From the NCBI RefSeq assembly GCF_024435355.1, contig NZ_JAMJWG010000030.1, positions 34,962 to 98,961 of the forward strand: a stretch of 64,000 bases of DNA, given 5' to 3'. The position numbers and the translations under genes are program-made. Source of the stretch: Streptomyces odontomachi (lineage in GTDB: Bacteria > Actinomycetota > Actinomycetes > Streptomycetales > Streptomycetaceae). Each line of letters opens with the position of its first letter. The stretch's first letter is position 1. Below are positions 45,571 to 52,894 of the stretch, one piece after another. Under the pieces are notes generated by a model that was given only the letters and a program-made list of their open reading frames with translations, had not been told where the DNA came from and ran no database searches.

Positions 45571-46437
45571 ATGTCGTCATCCACACTCGTTCCGCATCTG
45601 CTCCGGGGCGCGGCGCTGTCGCCGTTCAAGCGGCCACGGGCGGATGCGTCGCTGCCCGACCGGCGGGTGGTCGTCCCCGGGCTGCGGGTGGACCGCCGGC
45701 GGCTGGCCGCGTACGCGGCGGTGTGCGGGTTCGACGCGCCGGACGCGGCCGGCGCCGCACTGCCGGTGACGTATCCGCATGTGCTCGGGTTTCCGTCGAC
45801 GATGCGCCTGATGTCCGGCTGGGACTTCCCGCTGCCGGTGCTCGGTCTGGTGCACACGGCGATCGAGATCCGCCAGCTACGGGAGCTGCGCACGGACGCG
45901 GAGTACGAACTCACCGTGCACGCGGCGGAGCTGACCCCGCACCGGCGCGGCACCGAGGCACGCATCGTGACCCGGGTGCGCACGGCCGGGGAGACGGTGT
46001 GGGAATCGGACAGCAGCTATCTGGCCCGGCACGCCACCCGGTCACCGGGCTCGCCCGATGCCGCGGCGGATACCGGAGGCGGGACGGACGGGGCGGCCCG
46101 CGCGCTTCCGGTGCGTGCCGAGTGGCGGCTCGGCGGGGACCTGGGCCGGCGCTACGGTGCGGCGTCCGGGGACCGGAACCCGATCCACCTCTATCCGCTG
46201 ACCGCCCGCCTGTTCGGCTTTCCGCGGGCCATCGTGCACGGCATGTGGAGCGTCGGGCGGTGCCTCGCGGAGTACGGCGTGCAGGGGCCCGTGGAGGTGA
46301 CGGCCGCGTTCCGCAAGCCGGTCCTGCTGCCGGGGACGGTGCACTACGCGGCCGAGGGCCCGGCCTTCGCGCTGCGCGGTGGCCCGGACGGCGAACGCGT
46401 GCACCTCACGGGCGAGGTACGGCCGCTGGCGGAGTAG
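45571..46437 (+). CDS. MaoC-family (R)-enoyl hydratase
   Basis: This is a hot-dog fold hydratase of 288 aa with the catalytic motif ASGDRNPIHL (Asp and His, about residues 196-205) in the second hot-dog half. The N-terminal half is a degenerate hot-dog typical of two-domain MaoC proteins. It should hydrate trans-2-enoyl-CoA to (R)-3-hydroxyacyl-CoA, the step linked to the FabG-type reductase upstream. ATG 45571 follows AGGGAG. It converges with the TetR gene, only 7 bp between stops. Confidence 0.88.
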   Translation: MSSSTLVPHLLRGAALSPFKRPRADASLPDRRVVVPGLRVDRRRLAAYAAVCGFDAPDAAGAALPVTYPHVLGFPSTMRLMSGWDFPLPVLGLVHTAIEIRQLRELRTDAEYELTVHAAELTPHRRGTEARIVTRVRTAGETVWESDSSYLARHATRSPGSPDAAADTGGGTDGAARALPVRAEWRLGGDLGRRYGAASGDRNPIHLYPLTARLFGFPRAIVHGMWSVGRCLAEYGVQGPVEVTAAFRKPVLLPGTVHYAAEGPAFALRGGPDGERVHLTGEVRPLAE

Positions 46438-46444
46438 ACGCCTT

Positions 46445-47149
46445 TTACGGATGCAGGGCCGACGCCGACGGCGACCACCGGCGGCCGTCCATCAGGTTGC
46501 CCAGGCCCGCCCATGCGACGTTCATCAAGGTGGTCGCGGCCTGCTGTGCGGAGACGGCCGGGTCCGTGTTCGCCCAGGCCGCGAGGGATTCGGCGGCGCC
46601 GACCAGGGCCTCGGCCAGCCCGGCGACCTCCCGGTCGGCCAGTTCCGGGGTGCCGTGCGCCTCACGGGCGGCGACCACGATCAGCTCCGTCACGAAGGCG
46701 ACGATCTCCGCGCGCAGGGCGGTGACCTCAGCCAGGAACGGCTCGCCGCCGGTGCGTGCGTGACGGTGCAGGATCGCCCAGCCGTCCTGGTGCTCGGCGG
46801 TGTGCGTGAAGAACGCCAGCAGTCCCGCCCACAGCTGGCGGTCGGCGGGCAGCTCCCGATCGGCGCCCACGCGCACCGCGTCGACGAGCGCGGTCGCCTC
46901 ACGCCGGATGCACGCCGAGAAGAGGCTCTCCTTGGAGTTCAGGTAGAGGTAGACCAAGGGCTTGGAGACGCCCGCCAGCTCGGCGATCTCGTCCATGGAG
47001 GCGGACCGGTAGCCGCGGCTCCCGAAGATGCGCACGGCGGCGTCGAGCATCTGGGCCTCGCGTACCGCGCGGGGCATCCGCTTGGCGCGCCCTGCCGAGC
47101 CGCCCGGCGTCGTCTGCTGACCGGCCTCCCCGACGTTCACCACGCTCAC
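46445..47149 (-). CDS. TetR-family transcriptional regulator
   Basis: This is a 234-aa repressor with an N-terminal helix-turn-helix (about 45-75: MDEIAELAGVSKPLVYLYLNSKESL) after a basic linker (RAKRMPRAVREAQML). The C-terminal part is a TetR ligand-binding domain. GTG 47149 has GGAGGAG upstream. Its likely targets are the thiolase, fabG and maoC genes through the palindromes at 44021-44042; an acyl-CoA would be a natural effector, but this is inference. Confidence 0.9.
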   Translation of the reverse strand: MSVVNVGEAGQQTTPGGSAGRAKRMPRAVREAQMLDAAVRIFGSRGYRSASMDEIAELAGVSKPLVYLYLNSKESLFSACIRREATALVDAVRVGADRELPADRQLWAGLLAFFTHTAEHQDGWAILHRHARTGGEPFLAEVTALRAEIVAFVTELIVVAAREAHGTPELADREVAGLAEALVGAAESLAAWANTDPAVSAQQAATTLMNVAWAGLGNLMDGRRWSPSASALHP

Positions 47150-47277
47150 CCGGTTCTCCTCCGCCCTTGCCGCCCGATGGGTACGGTTCCGTACCCCGCA
47201 AGCGTACGGGCCTTTGGCATGGACCACGCCATGTCCACGCGCCTGGACGCTCCTGACCCGGACACCGAGGACGGCAT

Positions 47278-47355
47278 GCGGGGCGCCGAGGAGGAGGGAG
47301 GGGAGGCAGGAGGAGAGACGAGGGGGGAAGGAGAGACGAGGGGAGGGAGGTGGCG
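47278..47355 (+). repeat. Polypurine tract
   Basis: An almost uninterrupted G/A run on the plus strand, with gagacgagggg repeats, lies in the 246-bp gap between the TetR and DUF4229 genes. No gene is present in the gap. Such tracts can form triplex DNA. Confidence 0.6.
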
Positions 47356-47395
47356 GCTCCGGGGCCCCCGCGTCGTGGCCCCCCGGCCCGCGCCC

Positions 47396-47746
47396 TTACG
47401 CCCCCTGGGTGCTCTGCGTCCCCTGCGGTGCCCGTGCGCTCCGCGCGCGCGTCGCCTCGTCGGCCTCACGCGCCGCGTCGTCCGCGTCGTCCTCCTGGCT
47501 GGCGCTGCGCTCGAAGCCGGCCCTGGCGCGGTCCACGCGGGCCACGATGTGCGCGGAGGCGCGGTCGCGCTCCTTGCGCAGCACCACGAAGCTGATGGGC
47601 GCGGAGATCACGAGGGCGAGCAGCGCGATCCAGAGGTAGTTGGAACCGCCGAGGCCGCGCGGCACGATCCCGGTGGAGACGAGGCCCCAGACGACAAGGA
47701 GGCAGCCTGCGAAGATCCCGAGGCGCTTCAACGTGTAGCGGAGCAT
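47396..47746 (-). CDS. DUF4229 small membrane protein
   Basis: This 116-aa protein has two hydrophobic helices (LGIFAGCLLVVWGLV and LWIALLALVISAPISFVVL) and a charged cytoplasmic tail (RKERDRASAHIVARVDRARA, then acidic and Gln/Thr-rich). It fits the actinobacterial DUF4229 family, whose function is not known. Start 47746 is chosen for the family-typical MLRYTLKRLGIF; GGAAGT stands 10 nt upstream. The 258-bp gap on its 5' side shows no gene. Confidence 0.8.
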   Translation of the reverse strand: MLRYTLKRLGIFAGCLLVVWGLVSTGIVPRGLGGSNYLWIALLALVISAPISFVVLRKERDRASAHIVARVDRARAGFERSASQEDDADDAAREADEATRARSARAPQGTQSTQGA

Positions 47747-48004
47747 GTCAACCGACTTCCGTTCCGAATGTCCGTTCCGTCCTGATCCGATCCGGAGCAT
47801 GCACACACATCCAGGCGTCCAGGGCGTCCGTATGACCCGTACACCCCGTTTGCCATATGGCCGAAATATTCCGAATCGGGCAATGCCTGGGAATCGGGCA
47901 CCGCCTGTCCAGTGAAGCACGCCGGGCGCACACCGCCGAAAGCGGGTTCACGCCCCCTGGGCCCGGCGCCCGAGCGGCTGAAACTGCCCCAGAGGCGCCC
48001 CAGG

Positions 48005-48673
48005 TCACCCCAGCACCCGGGCGGCCACCTTCAGATCGTCGACCAGGCCCGCGTAAGCCGTCGCACGGTCGGCCTCGTCCGCACGCAGCACCGCGGACGG
48101 GTGGATCGTCGCCACGACCTGCTCGCAGCGCCCGTGGACGTCCTCCTCCAGCACGGTCCCGCGCTGTCTGGTCACCCGGAACGACGAGCCCAGCAGCGCC
48201 TTGCCCGCCGTGGCCCCGAGCGTGACCACCACATCGGGCTCGACGAGGGCCAGCTCGGCGGCGAGCCAGGGGCCGCAGGCGGTCATCTCGCGCAGCGTGG
48301 GTGCCTTGTGGATGCGCCGCTTCCCGCGCGCCGGGTTCTGGGTGAACTTGAAGTGCTTGACGGCGTTCGTGGCGTACGTCTCGGCGGGGTCGATGCCCGC
48401 CTCGTCGAGGGCGCGGTCGAGGACCCGGCCGGCCGGGCCGACGAACGGCCTGCCTTGCCGGTCCTCCTGGTCGCCCGGCTGTTCACCGACGAGCAGCACC
48501 CGGGCGCCGGTGTCACCGGCGCCGAAGACGGTCTGCGTGGCGTCGCGGTGCAGCGGGCAGCCGTGGCAGTCGGCGGCGGCCTTGCGCAGCGCGGCCAGAC
48601 CGCCGCGCTGCGGAACGAAGGGCTCGGCGGTGTACGCGTCCTCCGACGCCGTGGGGGTCCTGGCCGGGGTCAT
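48005..48673 (-). CDS. udgX: UdgX-type uracil-DNA glycosylase
   Basis: This 222-aa iron-sulfur uracil-DNA glycosylase is related to family 4. Motif A is GEQPGDQED (63-71). The hallmark of UdgX, the loop KRRIH (118-122), is present. In the mycobacterial enzyme this histidine forms a covalent bond to the DNA abasic sugar after uracil removal, so the protein acts as a suicide enzyme. Four cysteines suited to a 4Fe-4S cluster are C36, C39, C133 and C183. HPSAVLR (191-197) is motif B. ATG 48673 is the only reasonable start. The gene lies between DUF4229 and the mqnE-like gene. Confidence 0.93.
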   Translation of the reverse strand: MTPARTPTASEDAYTAEPFVPQRGGLAALRKAAADCHGCPLHRDATQTVFGAGDTGARVLLVGEQPGDQEDRQGRPFVGPAGRVLDRALDEAGIDPAETYATNAVKHFKFTQNPARGKRRIHKAPTLREMTACGPWLAAELALVEPDVVVTLGATAGKALLGSSFRVTRQRGTVLEEDVHGRCEQVVATIHPSAVLRADEADRATAYAGLVDDLKVAARVLG

Positions 48674-48795
48674 GGCCGGCGGGTACCCGTCGCCCAGGGC
48701 ATCTCACCTGCCGCCCGTCGATCGCGCGACCGTCGCACGACAGGGCACCGGACGGCACCGGACGCACCCCGTGCCGGCCTCACCCCGTGCCGGCC

Positions 48796-49983
48796 TCACA
48801 CCCGCATCGGCTGCGGCACGTCACGGCGGCCGGGGTCCGCGCCCTCGTACGCGCGGACCACCTCGTGCCGCGTGTCACGCGCCACCGGCCGCAGACCGGC
48901 GTCCCGGACCAGGTCCAGCAGGTCGTCCCGGGTCGGCGGGGCGGGCGTACCGGAGCCGTCCGGGTGCTGGCCGGTCGACTGCGGCTGCGGCTCCGGCTCC
49001 GGCTCCGGTTCCGCGAGGACCGGGCCGTCGATGTCGTCCGCGCCGTGCTGGAGCGCCAGCAGGACCGTGCGCTCGCCGTACGTCGCCCAGGAGACACCGA
49101 CGTGCGGAACGTTGTCGAAGAGCAGCCGGGAGATCGCGAACGTCTTCAGCGCCTCGGCACCGCTGACCGGCCCCGTGCGCACTCCGGACGCTCCGGACGG
49201 GGCCGCGTCCCCCGCCTCGGTCGCGTCGGGCCGGTGACGGAGCGGCACGAAGACCTGGAAGCCGCCGGTCTCGTCCTGGAGCGCACGCAGCCGGAGGACG
49301 TGGTCGACGCGGTGCCGTGGCTCCTCGGTGTGGCCGTAACGCATCGTGCAGGGCGTCTTGAGGCCCTTGGCGTGCGCCAGGCGGTGGATGCGCGCGAAGT
49401 CCGCCCAGCCGACGGCGTCGTCGGCGCCCTGCCCGCCGGCCTCCGGGGCGAGGGAGGCCAGGCCCGCGTCGACGAGTGCGTCCAGGACGTCGGACGCGGG
49501 CAGTCCGGAGAGCCGCTCGAAGCCCTGGATGTCCGTCGCCGTGAACGCCGTCAACGTCAGCTGCGGCAGCGCCTCCTTGAGCGCCTTCAGCGCGCGCGGG
49601 TAGCACCCCCACGGCAGCGTCGGGTGCGGGCCCGCCTCGATGCGCAGCTCGGTGAGGCCCGCCGCCGACTCCCGGGCGCGCCGCACGGCCGCCTCGATGT
49701 GCGGCGCGTACGCGTCCGCTTCGCCCGGCTGGTCCTGGCTCCCGCCCGCCTCGCCCGCCGTGGAGCAGTACGCGCAGGGCGCCGTGCAGACGTCGGTCAG
49801 GCTCAGCCGGGTGCCCAGGGTGAAGGAGGCGGTGTCGCCGCTGCGGCGGGTGCGCACCTCGTGGGCCAGGCCGCCGAGCCAGGCCAGGTCGTCCGAGGCG
49901 TAGAGCGCGAGGCCGTCCTCACGGGACAGCCGCTCGCCACCGCGGACCTTCTCCTCAAGGGCCCGCTTCCGACCCGCGTCCAT
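48796..49983 (-). CDS. mqnE: Aminofutalosine synthase-like radical SAM protein (MqnE-like, divergent)
   Basis: By family, MqnE joins 3-enolpyruvyl-benzoate to SAM to form aminofutalosine. The 395-aa protein has the CX3CX2C cluster motif C66-C70-C73 (CTAPCAYC). Family-like segments are DDLAWLGGLAHEVRT near the N-terminus, KTPCTMRYGHTEEPRHR, ALQDETGGFQVFVPLR and the closing PQPMRV. Against my memory of Streptomyces MqnE several normally conserved residues differ: the Asn-rich strand before the cluster reads FTLGTRLSLTD, the HPNLPW loop reads HPTLPWGCY, and the GGGAEIF region is replaced by APEAGGQGADD. An insertion with a (EP)n run lies near 340. It is in the menaquinone cluster, so function may persist, but it could also be a decayed or retargeted copy. 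Confidence 0.75.
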   Translation of the reverse strand: MDAGRKRALEEKVRGGERLSREDGLALYASDDLAWLGGLAHEVRTRRSGDTASFTLGTRLSLTDVCTAPCAYCSTAGEAGGSQDQPGEADAYAPHIEAAVRRARESAAGLTELRIEAGPHPTLPWGCYPRALKALKEALPQLTLTAFTATDIQGFERLSGLPASDVLDALVDAGLASLAPEAGGQGADDAVGWADFARIHRLAHAKGLKTPCTMRYGHTEEPRHRVDHVLRLRALQDETGGFQVFVPLRHRPDATEAGDAAPSGASGVRTGPVSGAEALKTFAISRLLFDNVPHVGVSWATYGERTVLLALQHGADDIDGPVLAEPEPEPEPQPQSTGQHPDGSGTPAPPTRDDLLDLVRDAGLRPVARDTRHEVVRAYEGADPGRRDVPQPMRV

Positions 49984-50130
49984 GCACCGACCGCCTTCTG
50001 CCTAGCTGCGGATGCCGCAGGCCGGGACGCTCCCGGCCGTGGGCTCTGAAGGGCCTGCCAGCCCCGTTCACCGTACGCCAGACCGGGCCCGCCGATCTTG
50101 GCGGGACCGGCCGGACGGGTCCGGACCTGC

Positions 50131-50586
50131 TCAGACCTGCTCGGGCAGTTCGCCGACCCGGTTCTCCCACTTGGTGGAGAGCACGATCGTGGTGCGGGTG
50201 CGCGAGACGCCCTTGGTGCCCGACAGCCGCCGGATGGTCTTCTCCAGGCCGTCCACGTCGCCGGCGCGCACCTTGAGCATGTACGAGTCGTCGCCCGCGA
50301 TGAACCAGCAGTCCTCGATCTCGTCGAGCTCCCGGAGCCGGGTAGCGACCTCCTCGTGGTCGGTCGCGTCCGACAGGGAGATGCCGATCAGGGCGGTGAC
50401 GCCGAGGCCGAGCGACGCGGCGTCGACGGTGGCGCGGTAACCGGTGATCACCCCCGCCGCCTCCAGGCGGTTGATGCGGTCCGTCACGCTGGGGCCGGAG
50501 AGACCGACGAGCCGCCCGAGTTCGGCGTAGGAGGCCCTGCCGTTCTCGCGCAGGGCCTGAATGAGCTGCCTGTCCACAGCGTCCAT
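50131..50586 (-). CDS. Lrp/AsnC-family transcriptional regulator
   Basis: This is a 151-aa feast/famine regulator. The N-terminal helix-turn-helix (about 20-45: YAELGRLVGLSGPSVTDRINRLEAAG) is followed by the RAM ligand domain (GVITGYRATVD then a beta-alpha-beta-beta-alpha-beta fold with IAGDDSYMLKV). ATG 50586 follows AAAGG. It sits between the mqnE-like gene and ubiX, 147 bp upstream of the former, and may control the quinone genes. Amino-acid effectors are usual for the family. Confidence 0.9.
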   Translation of the reverse strand: MDAVDRQLIQALRENGRASYAELGRLVGLSGPSVTDRINRLEAAGVITGYRATVDAASLGLGVTALIGISLSDATDHEEVATRLRELDEIEDCWFIAGDDSYMLKVRAGDVDGLEKTIRRLSGTKGVSRTRTTIVLSTKWENRVGELPEQV

Positions 50587-50868
50587 AGGTCCAGTGCCTT
50601 TCATCGTTCTCAAGTCCGGCCAGTATTTTTACGTCCAGAAGTCAAGGCATACAGCAGCGACAGCCTACGAACCCACGAGTCGCGCCGGAGTCCCCCCGAC
50701 GGATGGGCCGGATGCGCGGCAGGTGGTACACCGGGCGCACACGGTGGTACAGGGTTCGCACGACATGCCCCGGACGGCTTGCGCCACGCCGGATTCCACG
50801 CCGGATTCCGCGCCGGATGCCTCGACGGGCTGGTGCATGCCCCCGGTGCCACGCCGGAGGCCGCCGCG

Positions 50869-51600
50869 TCAGTCACGCGGCGCAGCCCCGCCGCCGAGCT
50901 CTCCCTCCCAACGGCGGTACAGCCCGTGCGGCACCCCTGCGGCGTCCAGGGCCCGCCCGGCGACGAAGTCGACCAGGTCCTGGATGTGCGTGGCGCCCGC
51001 GTAGAACGCCGGTGCGGCCGGGAGCACGACGGCGCCCGCGTCGTCGAGGGTGACGAGGTGCCGCAACGTCTGCCCGTTCAGCGGGGTCTCGCGCACCGCG
51101 ACCACCAGCCGGCGTCCCTCCTTGAGGGTCACGCTCGCCGCCCGCTGGAGCAGGTCCTTCGACAGGCCGAGCGCGACCCCGGCCACGCACGCCGTCGACG
51201 CGGGCACGATCAGCATGCCCTTGCTGCGGTACGAACCGGAGGACGGCCCCGCCGCCAGGTCGCCCGCGGTCCAGTGACGCACCCGCTCGATGCCGGCGGT
51301 CGTGAAGACGCCCGGCTTGCCGTCCGCACCGCGGGCCAGCCATTCCGCCAGGTCGGTGCGCCAGTGTGCGTCCCGGAACGCGATGCCGGTCTCGTCCAGC
51401 ACCGTCAGCCGCGCCGCCCGCGAGACGATCAGGTCGACGCTCTCCCCCGCGTCCAGCAGGGCGCGTAGCACCGCGGCGGCGTACGGCGTGCCGGAGGCCC
51501 CGGACACACCCACCACCCAGGGCACCCGGTCCCCCGCCGCATCGGGCGCCGCGCGGGGCGGCCCCGACGGGCGCTGTCCAGGTACGTTGTCGTGCTCCAC
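50869..51600 (-). CDS. ubiX: Flavin prenyltransferase (UbiX type)
   Basis: This enzyme makes prenylated FMN, the cofactor of UbiD-type decarboxylases, and would serve MqnL encoded nearby. The flavodoxin-like N-terminus is VGVSGASGTPYAAAVLRAL (31-49). Further marks are SRAARLTVLDETG and GSYRSKGMLIVPASTACVAG, then RETPLNGQTLRHL. The protein is 243 aa. The start is GTG 51600. It lies 108 bp downstream of mqnP. Confidence 0.93.
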   Translation of the reverse strand: MEHDNVPGQRPSGPPRAAPDAAGDRVPWVVGVSGASGTPYAAAVLRALLDAGESVDLIVSRAARLTVLDETGIAFRDAHWRTDLAEWLARGADGKPGVFTTAGIERVRHWTAGDLAAGPSSGSYRSKGMLIVPASTACVAGVALGLSKDLLQRAASVTLKEGRRLVVAVRETPLNGQTLRHLVTLDDAGAVVLPAAPAFYAGATHIQDLVDFVAGRALDAAGVPHGLYRRWEGELGGGAAPRD

Positions 51601-51708
51601 GAGGTCGAGCCTAGCGGCGCGGTGCGCCTTGGATTCGCTCAGGTGTGCTTGCGGCCGGCCGGGAGCCCCCCGGTGTGCGTGCCGGAGGCCGGCACGGATG
51701 CCGTCCGC

Positions 51709-52629
51709 TCACACCGTCAGACCGCGCACCAGAAGATCGAACAGGGCGCACGCGAACAGGGCGATCCCGATGAAACCGTTGACGGTGAAGAACGCCCGGT
51801 TCAGCCGGGACAGGTCGTGTGGCCGCACGATGGTGTGCTCGTAGAGGAAGGCGCCCGCGACCACCGCGAGGCCGACCCAGAAGAGCGGGCCCGCGTCGGT
51901 GACGAGCGCGAACCACAGGAAGAGCAGCATCGTCACGGCGTGGCAGGCGCGCGCGCCGTGCAGCGCGGCCGGGATGCCGAACCGGGCCGGCACCGACATC
52001 ACACCGTGCGCCCGGTCCGCCTGGACGTCCTGGCAGCCGAAGATCAGGTCGAAACCGCCGATCCACACGCCCACCGCGAGTCCCAGCAGCACCGCCTGCC
52101 AGGACCAGCTGCCGGTGATGGCCAGCCAGGCGCCGATCGGGCCCATCGCCTGGGCGATGCCGAGGATGGCGTGCGGGAAGTTCGTGAACCGCTTGCCGTA
52201 CGGGTACACCACCATCGGGATGACGGCGATGGGCGCGAGCGCCAGGCAGAGCGGGTTCAGCAGGGCGGCGGCGCCGAGGAACACCACGACGGCGACGAGC
52301 GCGCCGGCCCACGCCGAGCGCACGGTGACCGCGCCGGTGACCAGTTCGCGACCGGCGGTGCGCGGGTTACGGGCGTCGATCTCGCGGTCGATGATCCGGT
52401 TGCAGGCCATCGCGAAGGTGCGCAGGCCCACCATCGCGATGGTGACGAGCAGCAGCCGTCCCCAGTGGATGTTCCCGTCGAGCCGGAACATCGCGGTCAG
52501 CGCGGCGATGTACGCGAACGGCAGCGCGAACACGGAGTGTTCGATCATGACAAGACGCAGGAAGGCGCGGATCCTGCTGTCGGGGTGCGCCGGCCCGGGG
52601 CCGCCGAGGACTTCTCCCGCCGTGCTCAC
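51709..52629 (-). CDS. mqnP: 1,4-dihydroxy-6-naphthoate prenyltransferase (MqnP, UbiA family)
   Basis: This membrane prenyltransferase attaches the polyprenyl tail to the naphthoate ring in the futalosine branch. It is a 306-aa protein with nine predicted helices. The Asp-rich motifs are NRIIDREID (77-85) and QDVQADRA in the second loop. GTG 52629 is the start because GGAGGTGG precedes it; the longer open frame is a run of proline/serine repeats from intergenic DNA. It is in the order mqnL-mqnP-ubiX, which is expected for this pathway. Confidence 0.93.
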   Translation of the reverse strand: MSTAGEVLGGPGPAHPDSRIRAFLRLVMIEHSVFALPFAYIAALTAMFRLDGNIHWGRLLLVTIAMVGLRTFAMACNRIIDREIDARNPRTAGRELVTGAVTVRSAWAGALVAVVVFLGAAALLNPLCLALAPIAVIPMVVYPYGKRFTNFPHAILGIAQAMGPIGAWLAITGSWSWQAVLLGLAVGVWIGGFDLIFGCQDVQADRAHGVMSVPARFGIPAALHGARACHAVTMLLFLWFALVTDAGPLFWVGLAVVAGAFLYEHTIVRPHDLSRLNRAFFTVNGFIGIALFACALFDLLVRGLTV

Positions 52630-52744
52630 GAGCCGACCACCTCCGTGCTCCGGTAGGGCGCGCGGTGCGCGGTGCGAGAGCCAGGCACGTGCGACGTCCT
52701 TGTCTTTCGAAGCCACCCGGGCTGGATCCAACCCGGCTGGCGCA

Positions 52745-52830
52745 GATCGTGTGGAACCTGCTGATCGTGTGGGACCTGCTGATCGTGTGGAACCTGCTGG
52801 TCGTGGAGGACCTGCTGGTCGTGGAGGACC
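52745..52830. repeat. 18-bp tandem repeat between mqnL and mqnP
   Basis: About five copies of an 18-bp unit of the gatcgtgtggaacctgct type, the last two variant (ggtcgtggaggacctgct), lie in the 265-bp gap. The location is upstream of the mqnP start, so copy number could alter the leader. Confidence 0.85.
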
Positions 52831-52894
52831 CGTCGGGTCGTCGCTGACCCGCGGGCGACGCGAGCGGGGCATCCCCCTGCCGCAGCCGAGGGGT

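Noticed and set aside
52630..52872. Extended N-terminus for MqnP
   Set aside because: It is encoded by the 18-bp repeat region; GTG 52629 has a strong ribosome site.
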